Shown: positions 22,051-32,645, counted from the stretch's first letter. The stretch is DNA of 64,000 nt from Eledone cirrhosa (GCA_964016885.1 OZ024743.1:83197402-83261401), one strand, 5' to 3'. Made by a program: numbers and translations. The notes: generated by a model not told the origin, from the letters alone.

Positions 22051-22750
22051 AGTTAATATTCTTTATATATAAAAGGAAAACGAACACAGACATATACATA
22101 TGTGTTCAAATCGTAAGGGACTAGATTTGCTAAGGTGAAAAGAATACTAACTATAGACAATAGGGTTTGTAAGACTTAATTTAAGAATAAATCAAGAAAA
22201 TAAATACAAACCATAATTGCGGTAATTACCAATCAGCCGGACAGTTTTGATAATACTGTTTCGCAATATTAATTGTGAAAAGGACTACCATATTCTCGCT
22301 GATCAGCGGGTGAAGAAATGTTAGTATCCTGGTCACTTCTAAAAAAAAACTGGATAGTGTGTTTATATATAACGCACCTGGTATCAGAACTTAGTGTGTC
22401 TCACAAACTCACACCACTAAAAATAGCAGCCGGGTTTACTCGACATTTGAATTAGCTTGACAAATTAACGGAGCCGAATATATTCAAGACATATATTGAG
22501 TTAGAAACTCAAAATAGTCTCTTACAATAAATTAGCTCTGGGAAATTGTCTATAGTTAGTATTCTTTTCACCTTAGCGAATCTAGTCCCTTACGATTTGA
22601 CCACATATATGTATGTCTGTGTTCGTTTTTCTTTTTGTTCAGTTATATTATACGGCTCGGAAAAATCTCTTTCCTAGAGCTAATTTATTGTAAGAGACTA
22701 TTTTGAGTTTCTAACTCAATATATGCCTTGAATATATTCTTTATATATAT
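22051..22750. mobile_element. Fold-back element with nested inverted repeats
   Basis: Two inverted pairs. Outer: gtaagggactagattt near 22120 with its complement near 22585. Inner: ttacaataaattagctc near 22525 with its complement near 22690. On the minus strand at about 22230-22320 there is a hammerhead-like layout with ctgatca in place of ctgatga, gcgaaacag, and an acagt...actgtc stem III. The changed G8 would abolish activity. Confidence 0.7.
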
Positions 22751-22751
22751 C

Positions 22752-22818
22752 ATTTCATCATCATCATTTCATTTTACGTCCGCTTTTTCCCTGCTTGCAA
22801 GGGTGGGACGGGAACTGA
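22752..22818 (-). mobile_element. SINE 3' tail fragment
   Basis: catcatcatttcattttacg then cccttgcaagcaggg (inverted), the usual SINE end. Confidence 0.8.
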
Positions 22819-22839
22819 TTATTACTATATATATATATA

Positions 22840-23900
22840 TATATATAGTAATAATAATAAATTTGAAGACTAAAATCCAAAGAGGGCTCGATAAGGATAA
22901 ATATATATCAAATATATAAGAACCGTAGAGCAAATATTTATTAAAATAAGAGATTAAAGTTTAAGCAAAGAATCGCTGCTTTCAACCTTAACAGGATCTT
23001 CTGAAATTAACAAAGTCAATCTGTAAACGCAGAACTGGATATTTCAAAAAACGTTGCAACCGGAGGAAGACAGGAAGACGATACTTTGATTCGTCATTAA
23101 TAGGAGCGGTGAAAAACAATTACGCGCAATGACAGAACAACGTTAATGGTATAAGAGAGGTCGTAGACTAATGTTCTCTTAGGTGGTGCATAGAGACGTT
23201 CTCTGGCAATGAACGAAAAAAACGAAGATAATACGTCATATGTGGAGCGTGGAGAACAATAGCACGCAAAGACAAAACCACGTAAATGGTATAGCAGAAG
23301 TGGTAGACTAAAATTCTAACTAGGAGACCAAGTGAATGGTAAGTTTTTGTGTATGTACGTTGCTGTTTGCATGTATGTATTTATTTATTTCTATTACTTC
23401 TGTATTGTATTTATTTACTTTGTTCTTAACTCCGTAGCGGAGATTCACACGGTCTCCTAGTTAGAATTTTAGTCTACCACTTCTGCTATACCATTTACGT
23501 GGTTTTGTCTTTGCGTGCTATTGTTCTCCATGCTCCACATATGACGTATTATCTTCGTTTTTTTCGTTCATTGCCAGAGAACGTCTCTATGCACCACCTA
23601 AGAGAACATTAGTCTTCGACCTCTTTTATACCATTAACGTTGTTCTGTCTTTGCACGTAATTGTTTTTCACCGCTCCTATTAATGACGTATTATATTCGT
23701 TTTTTCCCGATCTTTGCCACCGAACGATCCTACGAACCAAAGTATCGTCTTCCTGTCTTCCTCCGGTTGCAACGTTTTTTGAAATATCCAGTTCTGCGTT
23801 TACAGATTGACTTTGTTAGTTTCAGAAGATCCCGTTAAGGGTGAAAGCAGCGATTCTTTGCTTAAACTTTAATCTGTTATTTTAATAAATATATATATAT
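22840..23900. mobile_element. Large fold-back element, about 430 bp arms
   Basis: Arms about 22915-23340 and 23440-23890 are reverse complements over nearly their whole length, for example ggtctcctagttagaatttt and its complement, around a spacer of about 100 bp. Repeat R2 forms the left edge. Near each outer end the order cagaaga, ccc-loop-ggg, tgaaagcag, then ttgctt and aaact resembles a hammerhead whose core U has become A. No coding sequence. Confidence 0.85.
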
Positions 23901-23904
23901 ATAT

Positions 23905-24195
23905 ATATATATTTAGGGCATGTAAAATTCCCGAGATCCATGGACGTGTTCTCTCCATCAGTCTCTGTCCCTTATCATCGCTGCCATGTCCTGCGTCTCC
24001 AAGGGACTGGTGTCTGTCCTTAGGGCATCAATATATGTCAACCTCGGTCTCCATCTTCTAGTGTGTCCCACAGGAACACTGAGTGCAGTGTCAACTCTGA
24101 ATGTCGGTGAGCATGTCCAGCTAACCTTAGTCTCCTCTGTGCTACATTTCAGGTAACTTTAGGGAGGCTCCCATACAGCTCTGAGTCCATATATA
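23905..24195 (-). pseudogene. LINE C-terminal fragment
   Basis: Minus strand encodes LYGSLPKVT then QRRLRLAGHAHRH, the LINE C-terminal motif preceding a GRP block, with several stops. Not related in sequence to the RTE-like copies above. Clade unresolved. Confidence 0.6.
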
Positions 24196-24340
24196 TATAT
24201 ATATAATATATGTAGTAATAAACAGTAAATCGTATGTCTAATAATATGAGGGTTGAAGAACCACATTTGTTTGAAATATTTAACCATGAAACAGACAGAA
24301 AGATAAAAATATATACAGACTACCTCAATAACTATTATAT

Positions 24341-24420
24341 CTCCCGGACAGATTAGTGATTAATCTGTTTCGCCCTGGGTGTGTTTGTAACAGATAATCC
24401 ACGGGCATCATCAGCGATAG
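24341..24420 (-). ncRNA. Hammerhead ribozyme-like motif, left arm
   Basis: Minus strand, in order: ctatcg (stem I), ctgatga, one extra t, gccc ... gggc (stem II, long loop), gaaa, an 8 bp stem III counting the last a of gaaa (acagatta with taatctgt), c as residue 17 giving a GUC cleavage triplet, then cgggag pairing with ctatcg apart from one mismatch. All invariant core bases are present. The single extra base after A9 is the main doubt, though some natural hammerheads tolerate one. Confidence 0.55.
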
Positions 24421-24492
24421 AATCTGATTAAATGTGAAATATTCCTTTTGTGTGACTGTTAACATTAGGTGTTTGTCGCATTTAATCAGATT

Positions 24493-24576
24493 CTCTCGTT
24501 GATGATGCCCGTGGATTAATTATTTGTTACAAAGACACTCAGGGTGAAACAGATTTATCACTAATCTGTCCGGGAG
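24493..24576 (+). ncRNA. Hammerhead-like motif, right arm, probably inactive
   Basis: Same layout on the plus strand: ctctcg, then ttgatga (core C3 changed to T), gccc ... gggt, gaaa, cagattt ... aatctgtc, cgggag. The C3 change is expected to cripple cleavage. Confidence 0.4.
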
Positions 24577-24633
24577 ATATAATAGTTATTGAGGCGGTCT
24601 TTACTGTGTTTATTACTACATATATTATTATTA

Positions 24634-24808
24634 TAATTGTTTCTACTTTAGGCACAAGGCCAGCAATTACTCAGTGCATTACTGGTACTTTATTTTATCG
24701 ACCCCCGTAAGCATGAAAGGCAAAGTCAACCTCGGCGGGATTTGAACTCAGATTGTAAAGGGACGTAACTATGCTGGAAAGCATGGCGTCCGACCCTCCA
24801 CCGCCCTT
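24634..24808 (-). mobile_element. tRNA-derived SINE, ggtcgataaaat family
   Basis: Inverted copy with the B-box-like ggatttgaactcagat, ctttattttatcgacccc and the aattgtttctacttt tail. Same family as the SINEs in the 38 kb satellite. Confidence 0.88.
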
Positions 24809-25209
24809 TTATTATTATAATGTTCAGTATTTATACTTTGAGCTTGCTAATTACAGGGTTTCAGTATGAGTTATTAACTCTACCTTTCATTTATATATAT
24901 ATATATATATCTATATAAAAACAAATAACGAAACGAAATTAAATTTCGTTTCGTTTGTAACTCACTTTTGTATGACTGACGCTTAAACAATTAAGTTAAA
25001 AATGTACATCTACATATGCATACTGAAATACTAGTATGCATATGAATACACACACGTATACATATGTAGATGTACCAAGTCTTTCACTGGTTACTTTACT
25101 GTGAGTATCCAGCTATTCTGTATGTAAACACACAGACAAACCGGTTTTTAGAGTCATACTGGTTTTTGAGGAAACACCTTTCCTCTATTCTCCAGAAAGC
25201 CAGACAAGG

Positions 25210-25254
25210 AATATTGAACTAGTTTCGTTGTTGTTACAACTCATCAGCAATATT
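25210..25254 (-). ncRNA. Type I hammerhead ribozyme, left arm
   Basis: Minus strand: stem I aatattg, core ctgatga, stem II gttgt with loop aaca and acaac, core gaa, minimal stem III (ac, loop ta, gt), t as residue 17, then caatatt completing a perfect 7 bp stem I. All invariant core bases are present and the triplet at the cleavage site is GUU. It is identical to the right-arm copy. Confidence 0.75.
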
Positions 25255-25762
25255 TACCTATCTACCGGCCTTTCTGGAGAATCGTAAAAGCACATATCGT
25301 TATATGCTTTTTCTATGAAAATTAGTAGTGGGCAGACTAATTTGCATAGAGTGTGAGTACGTACCGGTTCAACGGAGACGATAAAAACAAATAACGAAAC
25401 GAAATTAAAGTTTGTCTGTGTGTTTACATACAGAATAGCTGGATACTCACAGTAAAGTAACCAGTGAAAGACTTGGTACATCTACATATGTATACGTGTG
25501 TGTATTCATATGCATACTAGTGTTTCAGTATGCATATGTAGATGTACATTTTTAACTTAATTGTTTAAGCGTCAGTCATACAAAAGTGAGTTACAAACGA
25601 AACGAAATTTAATTTCGTTTCGTTATTTGTTTTTATCGTCTCCGTTGAACCGGTACGTACTCACACTCTATGCAAATTAGTCTGCCCACTACTAATTTTC
25701 ATAGAAAAAGCATATAACGATATGTGCTTTTACGATTCTCCAGAAAGGCCGGTAGATAGGTA

Positions 25763-25807
25763 AATATTGCTGATGAGTTGTAACAACAACGAAACTAGTT
25801 CAATATT
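25763..25807 (+). ncRNA. Type I hammerhead ribozyme, right arm
   Basis: Self-cleaving RNA motif. Stem I 25763-25769 (aatattg) pairs perfectly with 25801-25807. Core ctgatga is at 25770-25776. Stem II is 5 bp (25777-25781 with 25786-25790, loop aaca). The gaa core begins at 25791, and stem III is two pairs around ta. Predicted cleavage lies between 25800 and 25801 (GUU triplet). The actagt of stem III is palindromic, so paired dimers are also possible, as known for hammerheads with very short stem III. Confidence 0.78.
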
Positions 25808-26045
25808 CCTTGTCTGGCTTTCTGGAGAATAGAGGAAAGGTGTTTCCTCAAAAACCAGTATGACTCTAAAAACCGGTTTGTCTGTGTGTTTACATACAGA
25901 ATAGCTGGATACTCACAGTAAAGTAACCAGTGAAAGACTTGGTACATCTACATATGTATACGTGTGTGTATTCATATGCATACTAGTATTTCAGTATGCA
26001 TATGTAGATGTACATTTTTAACTTAATTGTTTATATCTATATATA

Positions 26046-26590
26046 TATATTGTTATACTTGGAGAGGGTCATATTGTTAAAATATTGCAAGAAATAATAA
26101 CAGAATACACTCACTGTTTGGTTTGGGTTGGTTTTCGCTTCTGTGTCTTATATATCTCCATAGTTAATTTATCTGGCAATCAATGTTTATCATTGATTGA
26201 CCAACGGTTAAAAATACAGATATAAATATATATATAGTCTATCGAAGTTCTTTCGACACACATCCGTGGCTCCCGATTCTGTCTCTTTGGTTGTAGCCAG
26301 AGAACTGCATGCAGTTGATGAATTGTTGGATGTGTCTTTCCATTTCAGTTGGGTCACACATGCGGGACACATTCTTCATCACTCTTACCAAGTCTGCGAT
26401 CAGAATATTAAACTTAGCACTATTGGACATTGCAGAGTTTTTGAGTATCAGGTATTTGGAGGCCATGGGTTTAGCATAGTGTGAGTGGAGAATTTGGGCC
26501 CTCTTGTATGTAGTGTTTAACAAGAGTTCCGTGTCTAATACTGGTAGTCTATTGTTAGGGTGTTTGGAAGGGTAGTTAAACATTATATAA
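26046..26590 (-). pseudogene. Penelope-like element fragment
   Basis: Minus strand 26239-26583 encodes PSKHPNNRLPVLDTELLL, HYAKPMASKYLILKNSAM and MQFSGYNQRDR, matching the middle of the Penelope-like reverse transcriptase at 43713-44585. The rest of RT and the GIY-YIG domain are deleted. The 3' part (26046-26235: ggagagggtcatatt, cactcactgtttggtt, aagttctttcg) matches the 3' end of that element (42718-42940). A TA run adjoins its end. Confidence 0.88.
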
Positions 26591-27250
26591 CCTCCTCAGT
26601 GACAAGGCTGTTATTTAGTGTCTCTCCTTTGTTCTGTCCGACACCATCTAGTTTTTGTGAACTCACAAAAACAAGAGATTATTTCTTGTGTTAATTTTTA
26701 CTAAACAACAAAACACATTGATTACATCTGAAGGAGCTAAGCTGACAAAGATTTACTTAATGTCTATATTAATGTATGTAAATAATAGAATTATGTGAAC
26801 CCTTCAACGATACAGTAATTATTTACAAGTGAAAATATAACAACATTGGAAAAATATATTTCTTCAATATAGTCAATGTTAATCCTAACTTTGCTGACTG
26901 TTTCTCTATACATGGCTTTATGATCATGTCTCCAAAACATGTACCAGACAGTGTTTCAGGTAGCTCTTTACAGTATTAGAACCTTATGTCACCAACGAAA
27001 CCCTACACCAACAAATGTCCCTTCAATATCAAAACAGGTCCCTGAAATACAGTTACTCAATCTCTATTTCACAGGTTGACCCAGACATAGTCCTAATGAA
27101 AGGAAATCCTTGTGGAATCATAGGGGTACCTTAGTGACATATAACATTTATTGGGTATTTTAGACCTGGTGGAGACAACACCCTTCTTCCAGATCTGAAT
27201 ACACTTGATTTCTTCCAGAGAAAGGGATATATGTGTGTGTATATATGTAT
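26591..27250. repeat. Non-coding DNA including repeat R1 (26670-26870)
   Basis: R1 lies at 26670-26870 (gacaaagatttacttaatgt). Next to it, around 26880-26990, the minus strand weakly resembles the RT stretch YRGTLSKVRV, perhaps a decayed LINE scrap. Nothing else recognised. Confidence 0.55.

Positions 27251-27298
<48 letters not shown>
27251..27298. repeat. TA microsatellite
   Basis: About 22 TA units. Confidence 0.95.
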
Positions 27299-27299
<1 letters not shown>

Positions 27300-27639
27300 A
27301 CCTGTAAATCTTGGGGTAGTTGTAGGGGTACTCTAGTGGATTTCAGTCTTTGTTGCACATATTTTAAAACCTGATGGATCCCATCTCCTCTCTCCAGGTC
27401 TGAACACAATTGAGATCTGAATAAAACTTCAAGGGAAATCAGATATTGTATGGATTCATATAGATTCATTAGCCTCCTGGTCTAAACTCAACTGATTCCT
27501 CCTGGAGAAGGAGAGAGAAGTGAGAAAAAGATATTGAGAAAGAATTGACTCCTACTAATAAAAAGGTGGAAGTTAAACTGGTGTTGACATGTCATGAGGA
27601 GAGGAGATGATACCTATGTTACAAAGTCCTATAAGAATG
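27299..27639. other. No gene recognised
   Basis: Two similar phrases (27170-27210 and 27365-27410, ctctccaggtctgaacac type) suggest a small degenerate duplication around the TA run. Confidence 0.45.
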
Positions 27640-27795
27640 AATTTGTCTTTGGTTGTTTAATAAAAACTAACACAACTCATTGATTATATGTGAAAAAAGT
27701 AAGTTGACAAAGATTTACTTAATGTCTATATTAATGTAAATATTATGATTATGTGAACCTTTCAACGATACAGTAATTATATACAAGGGAAAACA
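27640..27795. repeat. Dispersed repeat R1
   Basis: Same block as 2065-2275 and 26670-26870. Confidence 0.7.
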
Positions 27796-27802
27796 TAAAT
27801 TA

Positions 27803-28452
27803 CCACTAATACTAAATACTATACTGTACATTAGATAATGTAGTCCTAGATACACTATGTCTGATAGCCACTAATACTAACTACTGTACTATACTGTACA
27901 TTAGATAATGTAGTCCTACATACACTATATCTGATAGCCAGTAATACTAACTACTGTACATTTGATAATGTAGTCCTAGATATACTATGTCTGATAGCCA
28001 CTAACACTAACTACTATACTGTACATTAGATAATGTAGTCCTAGATACACTATGTCTAATATCCACTAATACTAACTACTGTACTGTATATTAGATAATG
28101 TAGTCCTGAATACACAATGTCTGATAACCACTAATACTACCTACTTCAGTATACATTAGATAATGTAGTTCTGCATACACAATGTCTGATAGCCACTAAT
28201 ACTAACTACTGTACTGTATATTAGATATTTTAGTCCTAGGTACACTGTCTGATAGTCACTAATACTAACTACTGTAAAGTACATTAGATAATGTAGTCCT
28301 AGATACACTATGTCTAATAGCCACTAATACTAACTACTGTACTGTACATTAGATAATGTAGTCCTAGATACACTATGTCTGATAGCCACTAATACTAACT
28401 ACTATACTGTACATTAGATAATGTAGTCCTAGATACACTATGTCTGATAGTC
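27803..28452. repeat. Minisatellite, ten units of about 65 bp
   Basis: Unit: ccactaatactaactactgt, actgtacattagataatgta, gtcctagatacactatgtc, tgatag. Units 9 and 10 are almost identical, while 3, 6 and 7 are more diverged. It starts directly after repeat R1. Confidence 0.92.
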
Positions 28453-28682
28453 ACTAGTATATACGTAGTTCTCAGGGAGATTCAGCGAGACAAAACGTGT
28501 GACATGGCCTCCTTTTTAAATACATATAGAACCCATCTTATATTATAATGTGTCGGTATTTCATTGACACGTGTACCGTTGACATTGTTCTCAGGGAGAT
28601 TCAGTGTGACAATTCTATGTAACAACGTCCTCCTATAATGACTGGTACAACTTATTATTTTTGCCAGTTGGGTGAAATAAAA

Positions 28683-28800
28683 CAATGAGAAATAAAGTGT
28701 CTTGTTCAAGGCCCCAACGTACAGACCACCCGGTATGAGATTCGAACTCACGAACCATACGTTTGTGAATTACGTGCTATCACCGCGTAAACCCAGTTTC
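28683..28800 (-). mobile_element. tRNA-derived SINE head (leucine-rich ORF-free)
   Basis: Inverted ttgaacaagacacttt block and B-box-like gagattcgaactcacg, the same head type as 2886-3070. Tail not recognised. Confidence 0.7.
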
Positions 28801-29333
28801 CTCCACACAAAATACACCAGAATAAATTAATCCGGATTAATTCACGAACAAGATTTACAATAAGTCGCTGAGAGTGATCTCCCTTGGCTGACTTTCAAAT
28901 CTTTTCTTCCATTAGAAATTAATTTGTTTCATGTCCGACTGAAAGACTCTGGAGTTTTTACCTGTCTTGGGTTTAATTAATGAGGAATTTTGAGGTATTT
29001 ATAACAATTATTAATTATTTCATTACTGAGATATCATTTGAAGGATTTACTGAAGTTTTTACTTATTAATTATTATATTAGTAACTTAATATGTGGTTCT
29101 TGTATAAAATTATGCTGGAAGATTTTAGGAAGAAGCTATGTAGCTGGTCCCGGTAAAATAGACTCCCAGGCTATGTAGCCGGTAAGAGTGCCAGACTCCA
29201 TGTGTTGCGGCCCTTTATGGTCTGAGTTAAGACAATTTAAAATCTATTCCACCATCAAATGTTAAAAAACAAGTTAAAATCATTTAGTCATTCATTCGTA
29301 ACGTACGTTACACTTTAGCTACATATACATCTA
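28801..29333. other. Non-coding; segment D1 repeated beyond the minisatellite
   Basis: The stretch 28965-29140 (attattaattatttcattac and related text) has a diverged counterpart at about 30510-30735. The two flank the 1 kb minisatellite. No reading frame. Confidence 0.55.
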
Positions 29334-30325
29334 CTGTGTTACATATACACACATCTACTGTTTTACATATACACATCTACTGAGTTACATAGACACACAT
29401 CTACTGTGTTATATACACACACATCTACTGTGTTACATACACACATCTACTGAGTTATACACAGACATCTACTGTGTTACATACACACACATCTACTGTG
29501 TTACATACACACATCTACTGTGTTACATAGACATCTACTGTGTTACATACACATCTACTGAGTTACATGCACAGACATCTACTGAGTTACATACGCACAC
29601 ATCTACTGTGTTACATGCACACACATCTACTGTGTTACATACACATCTACTTAGTTTCATACAGACATCTACTGGGTTACATGCACACACATCTACTGAG
29701 TTACATACACACACTGTGTTACATACATTCACATCTACTGTATTACATACACATCTACTAGGTTACATGCACACACATCTACTGAGTTACATACACACAT
29801 CTACTGTGTTACATAGATATCTACTGTGTTACATACACACACATCTACTGTGTTAGATACACACATCTACTGGGTTACATAGACATCTACTGAGTTACAT
29901 GCACACACATCTAGTGAGTTACATACACACACATCTACTGTGTTACATACACACACATCTGTGTTACATAATCATATGAGTTACATACACACATCTACTG
30001 TGTTACATACACACACATCTACTGAGTTACATGGACACACATCTACTGAGTTACATACACATCTACTGAGTTACATACACATCTACTGGGTTACATACAC
30101 ACATCTACTGAGTTACATACACACACATCTACTGTGTTATATACAGACATCTACTGAGTTACATAGACACACATCTACTGTGTTACATACATACACTTCT
30201 ACCGAGTTACATGCACACACATCTACTGGGTTACATACACACACATCTACTGTGTTATATACAAACATCTACTGAGTTACATAGACACACATCTACTGGG
30301 TTACACACCCACACATCTACTCATA
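29334..30325. repeat. 1 kb minisatellite, units of about 20-24 bp
   Basis: Dozens of units of the form acatctactgtgttacatac with gag/gtg/ggg variants and variable (ac)n length. The same unit, inverted, appears in short arrays at 13015-13125 and 57565-57675. Confidence 0.95.
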
Positions 30326-31199
30326 CATATTCTTAAATAGACACACAATACAAAATAATTATTACATACACACACATTTATGTAATGATTGTGGGAGGAA
30401 TTGGCTGGTGAAACGCTATAGCGATGTGTGTGTTGCGTACCATTAAGGTTTACCGGCTTCGTAGCATTTTCAAAGATTTTATTATAATTATGAACCTTGA
30501 ACTTCAACTAATTATGAATAATTTTGAGCTATTTATCACAATTGTTGGTTAATTACTAACATAGTAACTTTACATATGGTTGCTATATAAAATTTCGTTG
30601 GAAGACTTTAATTTAGATAGGAACCATTTCCACAGAACGAGAATCAATTTTGGCTGGGTTTCTACCAAAAGGGTTAATGAAGAATTTTGAACAATTTACT
30701 AAAATTATTAATTATTTCATTACTAAGATAATGTGTGAATACACAATTATATATATAAACAGTATACATATAGTATACAAAAGATGTAGTGGGATAATGA
30801 GTAGTCTTAAGACAAGTCTGTCTAGATAGCTGCGCTGTAACTTACACTTATTGGGACTGTGTTGGCTAGCAGGCCTGTATTTTGGAGTCTAGCTGGTCCA
30901 TTATGAGGGAGGTGTGGTTAGTTGGCAGCACCATGCCTTACTTGTGGTATATGTATGTATAAATTATTGCATATATATAACGGTCCATCTATATGTATAC
31001 ATGTATGTTTACGTATATGTTTGCATACATATATACATTTTCAGATGTATACACGTAAGAGTATATATATCTTTATATATATATATATATATGTATATTT
31101 ATAAATATATAAACATAGATATGAGTGTATATATATATTTATATATATATATATATATCAATCATCTTTTAATATATATATGTATATATAAAATATATA
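30326..31199. other. Non-coding AT-rich DNA
   Basis: Contains segment D2 (about 30510-30735, similar to 28965-29140) and several TA/TATG runs from 30740 on. No gene seen. Confidence 0.6.
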
Positions 31200-31276
31200 C
31201 AGGGTCTCTCTCAAAATGTATACACACTTCAACTACAGTCTATGTAAATATGTATACATATTTTAGGGACACCCTG
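31200..31276. mobile_element. Short MITE with mariner-like ends
   Basis: cagggtctctctcaaaatgt at one end and the near-complement ttttagggacaccctg at the other, flanked by TA on both sides. The termini and TA target suggest a Tc1/mariner-type non-autonomous element of 77 bp. Confidence 0.6.
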
Positions 31277-31805
31277 TATATATATACATATCATGTAACG
31301 TGACTCCTACTATTATTGGTTGTACAGATCGTCACAGATGAAAATATTTATTTCGACCAAGATTGAATATTTAATGGAATTAAGTGGAATTAGGAAATAA
31401 GACAATAAAAGAGTGAAATGAAGACATAAGAGGTACATAGAGTAAAAGAAGAGAGGGGAGAGAGAATTAACACAGTTTTGTCTTTCTATCTCTCTCACTC
31501 CTTCCATATTTTATTGTCTCTTACTACTCCTCGTAAAAGCAGGTCTGACCTTTAGTGTGAATTATATCCACTTATGTAGGTTTAACTTTACCAAGATTAC
31601 CGAATAACTGCTCGAACTTGGGGCTTCTGAAACTAACTTATTGTGTTCACAGATGTTGGATGATAATCTTCACCAATAAAAATGTGAAGAAGCAAGGTAA
31701 TAGATCTTTCTTTTTGTTTGTATTTGAATTAATTTTTCCGTGTTTTCTTTTCTTTTGCTTGTAAATAGAAGCCACGTGTTGTAAGAGTGGTTGAGTTACT
31801 GCAGT
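31277..31805. other. No gene recognised
   Basis: Around 31570-31620 it shares a block (taactttaccaagattaccg) with the inverted sequence at 1330-1380. The rest is unassigned. Confidence 0.45.
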
Positions 31806-32200
31806 GTTAATGCTTCAGTGTGTGAAAGCCAGGTTAACAGAGAATATGTACGGAACCATGCAAATGCTCTCCCATAGATCTTTCTTTGATTCACGGAGCA
31901 TCATGCTGAAGAAGATTGAAAATAAGTTTGGGGCAAGGACACAGCCTTGTTTCACGTCATTCTTGATGAAGAATTAATCAGAGACCATCATTGTGCTTTA
32001 CCTGTTCCTGCTGTCCTGTGTGGAGTTGTTGTAGCATGGTCTGGAATTTTAACGGACATCCAAGTCTTCTGAGGATCTTCCACAGTCCATCCCTAGTAAC
32101 TGTATCAAATGCCTTCGTCAGGCCAATGAAGGCAGCGTACAAGGCCATATTTTTCTCTCTAGTGGCTATCAGACAGAGTGTATGACGTACATTTGTCGTC
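31806..32200 (-). pseudogene. Non-LTR RT fragment, second LINE family
   Basis: Minus strand encodes MALYAAFIGLTKAFDTVTRD and GLWKILRRLGCPLKF (RT motif A region), then a degenerate KQGCVLAPNLFSIFF-like motif B in shifted frame, with stops. It is a different LINE family from the RTE-like copies. Ends and clade unresolved. Confidence 0.7.
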
Positions 32201-32645
32201 CTTAAAAAAAGAAATAATGTTCAAGGGCAGATAATCCGACCTACTATATATCTCGATTACCTCCCTTGTCCTACAAATTTAAAGCACAAAAATATTTTCG
32301 CAAACTGAATAAAAATGAAAATTTATTGAAAGACGTATTTATACATACTGGCAATCTCTCTCTCTCTCTCTCTCTCTCTCCCCTCCACACCGAAATGGAC
32401 TGCATGCAGGTAAAAGGTGAAATTAAAAGCCATAGAAAGACGTATTTATACATACTGGCATAGAAATATAGGTAAATGATATAAATATAACTAATTAGAA
32501 ATATAGGTAATTCATTATATATATATAGGTATGGTTGTGACAGGGGACGAGGCTCCGTATTGAAATATACGCTGACTACAGCAGATTTCTTCCAGAGAGA
32601 GATAGAAAGTGAGAGAGAATAAGAGAGATATAGAGGAAGTATCGA
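32201..32645. other. Non-coding, CT microsatellite at 32347-32380
   Basis: A tctctctc tract. The phrase agacgtatttatacatactg occurs on both sides of it (32330 and 32439), suggesting a local duplication. No gene. Confidence 0.55.

Larger units (their letters stand above)
24203..24627. mobile_element. Fold-back element with hammerhead-like arms
   Basis: Terminal inverted repeat aatatatgtagtaataaaca and longer arms (24320-24430 and 24485-24600) that are reverse complements. Each arm contains gatgatgcccgtggatta and a gaaacagatt segment, detailed in the two following entries. No coding sequence. Confidence 0.82.
24920..26036. mobile_element. Inverted retrozyme-like hammerhead repeat
   Basis: Three blocks recur. 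X is ctgtgtgtttacatacagaa to taattgttta, at 24984-25146 inverted, 25409-25570 and 25877-26034. Z is a palindrome around acgaaacgaaatt. Y, about 250 bp, carries the hammerhead, at 25147-25400 inverted and about 25630-25876. The plus-oriented half reads X-Z-Y-X, so it holds more than one unit of a repeat of about 468 bp. The left half is a circularly shifted inverted copy. No reading frame. Tandem, non-coding, hammerhead-bearing repeats describe retrozymes and hammerhead satellites of animals. Confidence 0.75.

Noticed and set aside
29535..30275. Open frames rich in HTSTELHTHT and the opposite-strand cysteine-rich frames
   Set aside because: Translations of the ctactg minisatellite; no start, no homology.
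29334..30325. CRISPR array
   Set aside because: Units are contiguous without unique spacers; eukaryotic minisatellite.
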